64,000 nucleotides of DNA from Larix kaempferi (Eukaryota; Streptophyta; Pinopsida; Pinales; Pinaceae): assembly GCA_027924585.1 (NCBI GenBank), contig BSBM01000592.1, positions 6,244,001 through 6,308,000 on the forward strand, in the 5' to 3' direction. Below, in pieces: positions 25,078-35,835 of the stretch (position 1 is the stretch's first letter; each line of letters begins with the position of its first letter). The translations under genes were made by a program, and so were the position numbers. Under the pieces are notes generated by a model. That model ran no database searches, had not been told where the DNA came from, and was given only the letters and a program-made list of their open reading frames with translations.

Positions 25078-26408
25078 TGCTCAAAAAAAAGTATATTTGT
25101 AGCACCTTTATCAAAGTATGAAAATTCATGAGATAGAACATTCTCTTCTTCAAACTTCATTGGTTCACCCTCATAAAATTCAAGCGGTGAAGGTGAAATT
25201 GATCCTTGGTTTGCTTCCACTATTGCAAGGACTCCATCATCATGATCAATGGTACTTTGGCTTGCAACAACATCTTCAAATCTGATCTCTATGTCACCCT
25301 CATAGAGATGTGAGCACCCATTGATATCACCTTGCAGTGACTCATGCTCCTCCAATGGTTCATCTCCATGAATGCCTTCATAGTTAACACCAAAAGTTTC
25401 AACCTCCATACCGAAGGACTCAACCATGCCAACCATCTCACTGTAAGTGGCTACCATATCATAATGAAACAAAGGGATACAAAAATCAAAATTGTGGAAA
25501 TACCTTTGTATCATGTCGTTCTCTTCATGTGGTGGATCCGTGATGGCTTTCCCTTCCACCAAATATTCTGGTTCACATCCAACTAATGTGTGCTTGTATT
25601 CTGCTTCCTGATGAAGCTCAGGAAGTGACTGTAAACCTGATTCATGTTCATCATTTGGATCAGATCCAAAAGATGTCTTACCACTCCTGAAAACATCATC
25701 ATCCCTTATAATTATTTTGAGATCACCCACCAAGAAACTAGGAGTGATTTCACCTTCCACGTTGCCAACAACCAAATGTTGGACTACTAGATCTTAAGTT
25801 GTACATGGACCTTCTTTATCTTCTTCCGATGATTTATTTGGTAACTCATCAACCTTATGGCTACTGCAAATAGGTTGATTTATATCTTCCTCTTGCTTCT
25901 CCTTCATATCAATACCTTCGGTCCTCTTTTCTTCTCTACAACTTAGCTCCTTCCTTGATGGTTTGTTGGTCTTCAAGGAATCCAAATGTGTCACTGTTTT
26001 GGGTTTCTTGGGTAACAAGAATCCCACTTCTTTGCAAACATCATTTTCCATCAATGCAATCTTTGCCTTGTTAAGTCTAGAGTAGGGATCTTGAAATAAT
26101 CTTTGGATCTCATGTGTGCAAAACTCTTTGAAAGATATGAGTTCCAAAATCTCATCTCTCAATGCATAGTAAGCTGTGAGGTACTCAAAGGGTCTCCTTA
26201 AATTCACTTACTCAACAATTTCAGACCTTGGATAACAAAAATATTCATCATACCATTGGTCACCATGGTTACCATCATCCTTTTTGAAACAACCCGAAAA
26301 TATGCATGATGATTCTTCTTCTTCAACTACAACTGGCACTAGCCTCATGGCTACAAATTTGAATTGTGATCTGCAATATTTTTTATCGGTAAGATTATTT
26401 ATTTCCAC
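25078..26408 (-). pseudogene. Element A unknown protein, N-terminal part
   Basis: One minus-strand frame runs from about 26408 to the B insertion point, broken only by in-frame TAA codons at 26208-26210 and 25794-25796. The sequence is strongly acidic, with many E, D and H residues and a Lys/Glu-rich middle. A fairly hydrophobic segment reads LRRPFEYLTAYYALRDEILE. I recognise no Gag, protease, RT or integrase motif, and no CCHC knuckle. The phase at the target duplication (25073-25077) matches the phase of the frame resuming at 7342, so before B inserted this was one continuous frame with the 5454-7342 segment. The function is unknown. It sits directly after the primer site, where gag would normally begin. 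Confidence 0.55.
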
Positions 26409-26428
26409 AGGGGTGGAGGAAATTCATA

Positions 26429-26436
26429 TGATACCA
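26429..26436 (-). other. Primer binding site of element A (tRNA-iMet type)
   Basis: The minus strand reads TGGTATCA one base after the LTR end ATTACA. This matches the first eight bases of the usual plant iMet primer site TGGTATCAGAGC; the remainder has diverged. Confidence 0.7.
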
Positions 26437-26437
26437 C

Positions 26438-28170
26438 TGTAATGTACCAACTTAGTATTGTGGCACGAAAACTCAATACTTCTCAAAATTGACTAAAACA
26501 TTGATTGTGGAAGCTAGAATTGTTGGAGATGGGAAAGAAAAAAGGATAGGAATGAATGGAAGGTTCTGATATGAGTTTATACCTCTGCACAACGTACTGA
26601 GACCATTTATGTTTCAAGAACATCCCGACTGAACTCTACTCCAATGTTCCTGGGGTTCTCAGCATATGCAGACTAGTATGGGTAGGATATTTAAATGAAG
26701 GATGGGAAGGTTGTTGTAGACACCAGATAGGTTAGTTAACATTCATTTATAATAATTTCATCATTAAATATCATCTCAGAAATTTTTATGCATATTTGGA
26801 CAAGTCTTATAACAAAACTAGTAAAATGGCAATTCAGGACAACTCAACTAGTTCGACTTCTGGATTCGCAAATAGTGCTCAAAGGTAATATAATTTCTGA
26901 AGAAGGGGTTGGCTAATGAAATATGAAATTTTAGATAAATACAAGAGCATGAATTACTTCATTTGGAATTATTCTCATTGACTTATGATTCAAACACTGA
27001 AAGCTAGTCAAATTCTAGCTAAATCTAGAAGGGGTGCATAAATTGGAGAAGAAATCAGAGTTCTGTAATTTTATTCAAGCTGAATGATATCATACGATGA
27101 ATTTCACTGTTATTAAATCATATATGGGCCAAGAGGCTCCTCATATCATTACAGAACATTCTCTCCATTTCTACTGAACATTACAACACTAGAAATCAAT
27201 GAATGGAGTTGAGATTTGAACCACAGACTTGTAGAAGCTTCCTACAATTCTACCACTAATATAAGAGGATTATATTCACTTTCATTACATCAGAAATAGG
27301 CCAAAATACCTCTCAAAACATCATGGAAAAATCTCTCTTCTTCTACACTAGAAACTAGCTCTAGAAATCCATAGGAAGCTTGGAGATTCGAACTCTGGAA
27401 TGGATGATGCCTTTTCTGATCTTCAAATTCGAATTGATCAGCTACATGACCTGCAAATAAAATCAATGACAATAGGTGAATGCCATCATCCTCTCACAAA
27501 AATATGTGGCACATCTCCCATGCTTGACTAGGGGCACATCTCACAAGTGTCAGATGCGCAAATGCATTCATAAAATTTCTCAAACTAGCAAAAGATGTGA
27601 AATGGAGTTGGAATCCTTCTTTTATAGAATTCATGTTGACCTGTTGAGCAAGTTACTTGGCTTGGTGACCTATGAGAATAGGTCACCCATGAGTGGACAT
27701 ACTTTCCTTGCTTTGCTTTGCTTTGGATTTCCTTCTTTTTTGAACTTTCCTGCTTTTCATACTTTCCCGCTTTTCTTGTTTTATCCTGCTTTATGGATTT
27801 ATGTTGTTTTTCCTGAAATATTCCTCTTTTCTCATTTTTGGACTCTAGTGCTTACTTGACTTCTACTCCAAGTTATTCCTCCAACCTTATCCACTAATTT
27901 GAATTGGTGGGCCAATTTCTCCATTTATTCAGCATAACAAATAAAAATATTAATTGCACCAATAATATTAAATGCTCCATACCAAAGAAATATTAAATGC
28001 TCCATAGTTATTTATTCCAAGTAGATATCAAACTATGGATAAATTTAAATGCACACTCCTAATTAATTAATTGCCTCATCTTAACCCTCATTAATTAATT
28101 AATTCAATCTGTCACTAGGATCCATGGGGTTCAATCTTCTTCATGGTGCTGACAAAATGGGAACATGGCA
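26438..28170 (-). repeat. 5' LTR of element A
   Basis: This is the partner of 3173-4928. It is the 5' LTR in element sense because the iMet-type primer binding site lies immediately inside it. Many substitutions and small indels separate it from the other LTR, for example an extra short AAATATTAAATGCTCC-type duplication near 27985-28005. Confidence 0.85.
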
Positions 28171-28175
28171 AAATA
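28171..28175. repeat. Target site duplication of A, right copy (AAATA)
   Basis: This matches 3168-3172 exactly and fixes the outer boundary of element A. Confidence 0.85.
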
Positions 28176-29396
28176 CCACAAAATAATAGTGTAAATGACA
28201 AAAAATTCATCGATGCAAATGGTATTAAAAATGGGCAAATGTACTTGGGGAAATGGTTGAAAAATGGGGTCCCAATTAAATTCCTTGGGGAATATAACAA
28301 ATTGTACCATGAAAAAGAGCTCATGATCCTAATCACGATGGTGCTAACGACATGTTGAACGGAGCTATGGATATCCTGAATGGGATAGCTGAAGTTTGTG
28401 CCAAATGGCCATAAATAGGGGTGGGGCCCACATTTCAAAAATAATTTTTTTCGTTCAATTTATGATTTCCAAAGCCTACTTTCTTTGATTTTGGGATATT
28501 GGACTTAGAATTCTTCAATCTATGAGTTTGAGGTAAGCCACCATCACCTTTCCATAATTTTCATTGGTTTAGTTTCTAGCTTAGGGTCTCTGATCGGTCG
28601 TACAAAATTCCGCAAGGGTATTTTATGCAGTCATGTGGGTATCAAAGGTTTCATCGCACAAAGATGTGACAATTCCCTTGATATTCCTCCATAGTGTGGG
28701 AGGTGGGATGATGTTCCCGCATGGTGAAACCGTGTGATTGTTCCTACGAACAATCACACTATTGTGTGATTGAGCTCTGAATATCCCATGTGGGAAAGTC
28801 GTGAGACCTTACAATGGAGAGGGTCGCACACCACATGGTTGTTATGTGTTATTGAACACACGGGTAATCCATGCAATTATGTTTTGACAATTGTCCCATG
28901 GTAGGGTGAACCTGTGGTGAAGTCCCTACGTAGTCTTTTGGTCGAATAAATTGCACGGAAGCTCGGGTTTGTGTGGTATCTCCCCGCGTGGTTATGCAAT
29001 GTGGGTTGGGAGTCTTGTGGGTCACATGACCATGTGACTATTTTCCAAAAAGTCACGCAATTGTGGTTTTGCTCAATTTTTTTTTTATGTTAGATGAGTT
29101 ACTGTGAGGTACTAACTCATATTTTGGCTTGGTTGGTTTTGTAGTATATACTATTGTGATGGAAATTGAATGGCATGAGTTTCATTTCAACGCCCTTTGA
29201 GACGAGGTTTCCTGTCAACCTTAGGTTTTATAGCACCTGGGAGATGTAGGGTTGTTGAAGTATTGGGATTTCATGATTGTGTGGTCCAGTGATAAACTTC
29301 TCTAGGAGATGATAGGCTTATAATGGAGCCCACAACCTGACTGTTTTTTGGTCGATGATGAGAGGATCAGTCTCGACCCTTTCAACATATATTTGT
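28176..29396. other. Flanking region between elements A and C, no gene
   Basis: No supported coding frame. The DNA from about 28600 to 29060 is rich in 'gtgtga', 'gtggga' and 'tcacac' words and contains a local inverted repeat (tgattgttcctacgaacaatca, two arms of eight at 28735-28756). It may be remnant LTR or satellite-like sequence. No boundaries could be drawn. Confidence 0.4.
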
Positions 29397-30731
29397 TGTA
29401 ATGATCCTCTTGAAGAAGAAGTCACTAACTCAATTTATTCCCAATCTTTTTATGTAAATTGGCTCAGTTAGATTCTATTGAATAAAATAGAGGTTTTTCG
29501 GCATACATATATATTTCTATTGCATTATCTAGGAGTTGATACGTTACAACATTCATAACATGCATATAAACTTAGAAATTCCTTTACAATAGCTAGTCAT
29601 TTAAACATTTAAATATTGCATATAATTAGAAAATAAAAATTGTAAAATTGACTAAGTGGAATACCTGTATCCGGAGGGGTGTATTAGATTCCTCAATTCC
29701 CGCAACTCCCGTAGCTCCTGCAGGTTTTCTTAGGTCCTCTTAGAAACCAACAAAAGATGAGCCCACCCTGTCGACCAACTATTATCTTGTTGGCCCTAGG
29801 AAATCAATGGATTTCCTAGCCCCCGAGCCCACAAATCAATAATACCCGTAACAGCTTCCCTTGTCTGATCTTAGAACCTGAGTTTCTCCCTTCCTCTTGT
29901 TCCGCAGGAATTCCCCCCTTCCTCCTTCAAGTATTCCAGAATTCACTCTCAAATTTTCCCAAAAGAAGACCCAACTTCCGAACCCTCAACTACTCCCTCC
30001 TGTCTTACCTATATACCCTATCCCCTTCTCCTTCCTTCATCTTGAATCCATCGCTCCTGTCTCATTTCCCCAATTCCCAAAACATTTAATACCTCTTATC
30101 TATTTTAAATTTTGAATCACATTAATATATATATATTGTATTTGAGTAGTTAAATGTTGTCATAGTTAATTAATTTGGTTTAATCTATTGACTTACAATA
30201 TATACTCTTCTTTCGAAGTGTTCACTTCGGGATCCATTTCGAGGAGATGGGTTAGATCATCTGTCCCAAATATTAATAATTAATTTCGATTGAATAAAGT
30301 AATATTTCCTTAGTGATTTATGTTGACCCTTTGGGTTGTGTTGCGGTGGTTTATCTTTAATGGTTGGTTCAATCTACCCATATATGTCTTAAATGCTTTT
30401 AGGTTAGAATATTAACTAATAAGTGTGGCTGGACATGATGAGGATTCCAATGTCCTGATTTCTGAAGAAAATAAGATTCGACAAGGATTTCTAGATTTGT
30501 TTTAAATTCGCAGATAAGAATAATATCATATTATTCAATTTATATTTTAAATTCAGATTTATTTTTAAACCCATTAATGTTCCACTATCCAAAGGACAGG
30601 ACATAATTAATCTAGACGTATCAATTTAACTAACATAATGAACTCTCGTATGATAATAGTTTTAAAACAATAATTTACTCATGATGTTATTAACAATAAT
30701 AATTATTTAATCCAATTATTAATGATAATGC

Positions 30732-30763
<32 letters not shown>

Positions 30764-32281
30764 TTAATGAATAGTAATTAACACTATTTGTTTGGTTGCT
30801 TCCTAAGTATCTGATTATCAACCTAGTACCTCTATACTTATAGACAAAGTACCTTTAAGGGTTTAACCAATCATAATTAATAATTAAACAGTGCAATTTA
30901 CTGTCGAATATGGAACAATGTTTATACTTGGTTATGACAATTTCTGATAATAATTCCAATCGTCGATACTCAATTCAATTCATTCATTACATTACTCACA
31001 TTTAGTTAAGGATTACTTAACGTCTTGCTTAATTTCCATTACCTATCTAGAATAAATGTATAATGAACTCATTGTTTCACTTACACCATTATTTAACCTA
31101 TAAGTATTTGTATAACGATACTAGTGTATATATGCAAAGTCTACATGCGTGGACAACGTATGCATATATCACATATGTACTATAAGTAAGCATATCTTTC
31201 CTATGCATATCTACTAATTAACAATCACAATGCAGACATAACAATCATTGGTATTTAAACATAACCAATTTAGCATTATGAGTTATTTAATGGTTTAAAC
31301 AATCAAGATTCAATCATCAGTATACTTAGATTTATAGTAACCACTTAATCAGTTACGTTCAGGGGAGGGGTACCTACTACCACTACATAGTGTGATAGAA
31401 CTCCTAATTCCCAACAATACTAGCTAACACATCCTCCCAACATATCCTACTTTTGCATCCTCCCTATCCTTCCTCTACTAGTAAGGATGTGGTGTCAACT
31501 TCACCGACCCATCCACATATAGAAACTAAGAGCGGTAGCGTCAGCTAAACAACAGACCTAACCTCTCCTAGCAGGCATCTGATCGTCGTCATCACACATC
31601 TAGGGGGGCGTGTCTCAACACAACCCTCCCACGACCTCAGGATCATAAAAATATGGTGGGAAATGCCTCCATCCCTCTCAACATACTGGGTCTATACCCT
31701 GTCAAAATCATATTGTGTTGTTACTGGGATTATCGATTTTTGTCATCGTATCATCTTGTTGGTTGCTAAGATTTAATGTTCATTGTTTACTTATTCCTCA
31801 TATCATATTAGATATCCGGCGACCACGTAGCCTCTGTGTCCTGCACATTAGTATTTTGCAGACATATAGCTATAACATATATTTTCATTTGATCGTTAGC
31901 TGGTCCATATTATCAATATAATTTCATTTCATCACATACAATCATTAAATCAATCACATCATGGGCTAGTATCCACGTACCACATCATATATATCACATT
32001 TCATCAAGGACGATTATTAAACATACACCATCATTATGAAAGAAAGCAATCTCATGATAACTACAACATAGTAACCGCATAAACATAATAACATCATGAG
32101 AATGGTAACATCATAACATCATAATCATAGTATCAGCATAAGCATAGTAGCATCGTAAACATAATAGCAACATATAATCAGGTCTAACATGCCAAAATAT
32201 AGTTTACTCAGTCTAGCTGAGTCCAACCAATAATAAGCAAAATAGAGTGCAATATGCACAATAGGTAAACATGCCTAGTCA
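29397..32281 (-). repeat. 3' LTR of element C (2885 bp)
   Basis: This direct repeat of 42198-45162 contains an AAT/ATA microsatellite at about 30735-30762. A short perfect hairpin CGAAGTG-TT-CACTTCG occurs near 30215 and again in the other LTR. Confidence 0.7.
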
Positions 32282-33717
32282 ATTTAGTTTTTGGAATGAA
32301 TATATATATATATATATATATATTAACAATTTAGTTTTTAGTTAACCATTATTTCTATCATATTGGAGAGAGGTTCAGCTTGTTGTGATTCCCTTTGCAA
32401 GCACATTAGTGGCTATGGATATATTTCTGATTGCATATGGGGATAACCTTTGAAATACAAGGCTGCGTATACTTCACATCTGAAACTTGAATCTTAGTCA
32501 AGAATATTGCTTTTTCATTTATTCATTTATAAGTTTTAGGCTCTTCATGATAACTCATGGATATCATTCAAACTCAACCTATGTTATACACAACATCAAT
32601 TAGAACCTGAATTTCTATTGTATTTTGCAATGATGATTAGTTTCGCAATGGTGATTCCTTAAGCACATGGTTGTACAATCTTAGTGACGCATAGTATAAT
32701 TTATGATATCATGATAGGTATTTCCCTTTGTTTCAAAATAACATATATAATTATGTGTTGCCGATTGTAAAAATAAAATAAAATTGAGTGCTCTGTACAT
32801 ATGAAAAGTCCCTATTTTATGCAACAAATAACCTGCTTTTATTACAGCACCTAATAAGGTTAGATTAGGTTCGATTTCTCCGAAAACGTGAATAAGTAGT
32901 TATGATCAATCAAATTCACTTTTTGAGTGACATTGATAGATGAAGATCCTTATTGTTATAGTTTTAAGATTCTTATTGTTACAGTTTAATCAACTATGAA
33001 TAGTTTACTCCTAAGAAAATAAAGTTTTAAGTGATTTTTGAGAATAAAAATATCCTCTTGTGCAGAAGCTTAGTTGATAAATAAAAATAAAAAATGTTTC
33101 ATTTCTTCCCAATAATATTGTTTAATTTCTTCAATTATAATATAAATTTCCTAACAAGTCTCTATTTTGTTTCTCGTAGGTGAACTAATGTTATCGCAAA
33201 TTGAAAAAGTTTGGGGCTTTTACTCGCATATTTTTGCAAAATTTTTTGGTCAACCATGTTTTAGTTTTAGGCATGATAAGGGCCCCTTTGGGGTTAATGG
33301 GGTTCTACAGTGTCATAGGTGGGGGTGGGTGCACTACGCTATTCACCGCCCACAACCACACATTATGTTATTCAGAAAGCCTTTAGATTCTCAGCAATGT
33401 CATCAACAAAAGGCACACCAAAACGCATGACAGGTTGTTCAAGCTTCTGGCTGTTGTCGAAGCTTGGGAGTTATAAATCGTAAGTAATTTGATTTAAATG
33501 AACATTAATTTCTCAATTGATTAGTTATTTTATTTGAAATTTGTAGTGCTCTTGTATACATATATATATAAATTATAAAATATAATTTCTAATGCACATA
33601 TATATTTTTCCTTTAGCTTACTAATGTAACTTATGTTTGTTTATTTTGCAGGTAATCCATAACTGAGTTTTGGATTGTTCTTGTTCAAATTTTCCAAACA
33701 AGGTTCTGTCCTAAATT
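32282..33717. other. Element C internal remnant with an exon-like segment
   Basis: It starts with a 13-base direct repeat (caatttagttttt) on both sides of an AT microsatellite (about 32300-32323). An exon-like block lies at about 33180-33469 on the plus strand. It is preceded by a pyrimidine tract plus 'tcgtag', followed by 'gtaagt', and is less AT-rich than its surroundings. Two overlapping frames are open through it and I recognise neither. It could be a captured host exon, but splice-like signals of this quality also arise by chance. Confidence 0.35.
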
Positions 33718-33722
33718 CTATG
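33718..33722. repeat. Target site duplication of D, left copy (CTATG)
   Basis: CTATG before the left LTR recurs at 42095-42099. Confidence 0.9.
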
Positions 33723-35168
33723 TGTCACGTCCCCTCCCATTCTACCAGCTAGATGGAGAGGATCGTGAGGTTAAACCGGGCATCTAGCCCCATAAATTTT
33801 AAACCACTAAGCATTCACATAATACAACAGAGATATAAGGATGCGTAATTATTTGTTTATACACAGCGGAGGAAATTTCAACTACTCATTCACCATACAT
33901 TCAAGATATTCATCAATTAAGCAATTGAAAGATAGCACAAGAGAATACTTATCTTGAACCAAGTAGTTCCCGAGCGACCAGCTACGCTTCTGCAACGTTC
34001 CACCCAACCATAGGCCAGTGTGCTCCTCAATCTCTCAGCACCACTGCCACCCCCCGAGCCGGGCATGATCTCCACAAGGAAAAGGGGAAAACAGGCTCTC
34101 GCATAGCCAAAGGTATATCAAACTCAGCCAAGCCAATCAGCAATTGGATTTCTCAGGCTGTTAAGAGATGGGCAGAGGTGAGTTACTAGGCTAGTGGCTC
34201 TACCATGGAGCTATGGGTACACCATTGGGCTCATCAAGCCAAATCTGCCATCTTCCACTCTTGAAGCTCCTGCTCACAGGTTCAAATCTAAAACGGGATG
34301 CACTGAACAACAAAATCACAATTTCTGGGCATGAGGAAAACGATTTCCACAGTGGGATGCATGAGATGGGGTTTCAACTCACTCAGAAAAAACGTGGGTA
34401 GACTCAAAGCGAAATGGCAACTAGGAAAAATCGACTGGGAGAGCAACCCATTCCAGAAAAATGCCCCAAGGGCAAAAACGACCCCTCCCTCAGTCCAAAA
34501 ACGCGTCCCTCCTTCCCCAGCTGCTCCAAAATACCAAAACGAGTTTCTGGGCATGGAAAAACGCAGGGTTATGGCCAAAAACGTGAGGATAAACTTCAGG
34601 GAGCTCAGATTGCGTGAGAGGAAGGATGGCCATGGGTGAAGAATGGCTTTGGGCCAATTTCGTGGGGGTTTTCTTTCCCCACAAGCAAAAACACCATTTT
34701 CCAAGTTGATGGCTTGCCCATGCACGAAAATTGACAGCCATAACTCTCCCATCCCAAGGCATTTATTGTCTCAACCAATCTTTGGAAGAATTAAATGATT
34801 GGGTGCATGAGACAAAATGGGTAGTTGGTGGTTTATAGGTTTTTCTCATTGACACATGGATTAAAACCATTGGCTCAAGGGTTCGGTTATTTTCCCTCCC
34901 TCTTCCTTGTAAAGATCATGCCCCCGTCTCTTTTGTTGCATTGCGTAGCTAGTTGTGGGTTTTTCATTAAAATTGCATATTTACATGGTGGTCTTATTTA
35001 CATTGTGCCCATCTCGCACAAGAACCATATGCATCTATTCTAATTGCCGATACATAAAACGATAAGTTAGTGGCGGGGCCTTGGCCTTGAGCTCCTCACC
35101 ATGACTAAATGACAATATTTACATCATTTACAATATTAATGCAATAGGGTTAAGCTGGGGACGTTACA
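33723..35168 (-). repeat. 3' LTR of element D (1446 bp)
   Basis: The termini form an imperfect 12-base inverted repeat (TGTCACGTCCCC at one end, complement of GGGGACGTTACA at the other, 11 of 12). It is nearly identical to 40650-42094; differences seen are at the C-run near 34050, at about 34676 and at about 35067. Confidence 0.9.
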
Positions 35169-35183
35169 TTCCCCTCCCCTTGG
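35169..35183 (-). other. Polypurine tract of element D
   Basis: The minus strand reads CCAAGGGGAGGGGAA directly before the TGTAACG start of the 3' LTR. Confidence 0.8.
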
Positions 35184-35289
35184 AATAACACCGTCCTCGG
35201 TGTTCCAACACTTCGGAAAATAGACACCCACTTTACATATGTCCAAAAACTCACAAAAACTTTGCAGATTTGCCCCTACATTCTGTTCT

Positions 35290-35754
35290 TTACATTGAAC
35301 TTTCAGGACCAAGTCCTTTGATCTTCACGAGCTGCTCATGCTGATTCGGATCTTCTAGCTCATCCATAAGTCTGAAAACTTTATGGCTGCTACCCTCTTG
35401 AGGTTCTCTTGTTGGGCAGTTGCGGAGGTAATGATCCCCCTCACAATTCCAACACTTCACGGGTTGCTTCATCTTAATCTGCTCAATTTCCTTTGAGTCT
35501 TCCCACCCGGAGCGTTTCTTAATCGGACGATTGGATGAATGCTTCTTCACTGGTCCACTTTTCTTTCCCTTGCTGATTGCTTTCATAATACTTTTTACCT
35601 CTTTCTGCAGACGAATAGAGTCCTGCAAGACCTTGTGGTTCATCTTGTTCTGCTGCTTTTGCATCTTGAGCATCTCTTCAAGATTTTCTTGGGTCTTGGC
35701 AATTGTTTGAAGAAGACTTCCAGCCAATTCTAATAGCCCTTGGTCTGCCGCCAT
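35290..35754 (-). CDS. Element D small coiled-coil/zinc-knuckle protein
   Basis: I place the start at the ATG at 35754 because its context (ACCATGGCG) is strong; the frame stays open 27 codons further upstream. The 154-residue product has an N-terminal heptad-rich region (LLELAGSLLQTIAKTQENLE to about residue 65), a basic Lys/Arg-rich middle, and one zinc knuckle CWNCEGDHYLRNC at about residues 103-115. The knuckle is of the CX2CX3HX4C form seen in some plant gypsy Gag proteins. It resembles a Gag C-terminal piece that has kept self-association and RNA-binding modules but lost the capsid. It is near the 3' end of the element, where pol would normally lie. The frame is intact. Whether it is translated is unknown. 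Confidence 0.6.
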   Translation of the reverse strand: MAADQGLLELAGSLLQTIAKTQENLEEMLKMQKQQNKMNHKVLQDSIRLQKEVKSIMKAISKGKKSGPVKKHSSNRPIKKRSGWEDSKEIEQIKMKQPVKCWNCEGDHYLRNCPTREPQEGSSHKVFRLMDELEDPNQHEQLVKIKGLGPESSM

Positions 35755-35835
35755 GGTCAATGGAACGATTGACCACACTTTGCTTACTAGCAACACTTGC
35801 CTGCACCGGCTGCAACCAATTGATTCAATTTCCAC

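Larger units (their letters stand above)
3173..28170 (-). mobile_element. Element A: non-autonomous LTR retrotransposon (Ty3/gypsy-derived), interrupted by element B
   Basis: The two ends are direct repeats of about 1.75 kb (3173-4928 and 26438-28170), flanked by a perfect 5-bp target duplication AAATA. On the minus strand the LTR starts TGTCATG and ends ATTACA. A primer binding site matching tRNA-iMet follows the upstream LTR, and a purine tract precedes the downstream LTR. Without nested element B the element is about 7.3 kb. The internal region lacks recognisable protease, RT, RNase H or integrase. Next to the purine tract the minus strand still reads LEDKQSWEGK, which resembles the C-terminal tail of gypsy polyproteins, so A is probably a deletion derivative of such a parent. 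The LTRs differ at roughly one base in twelve by eye, so the insertion is old. Confidence 0.85.

Noticed and set aside
34288-34752. 154-codon minus-strand ORF, also present at 41214-41678
   Set aside because: It lies wholly in the LTRs of D, so its conservation is explained by the LTR identity. No protein resemblance.
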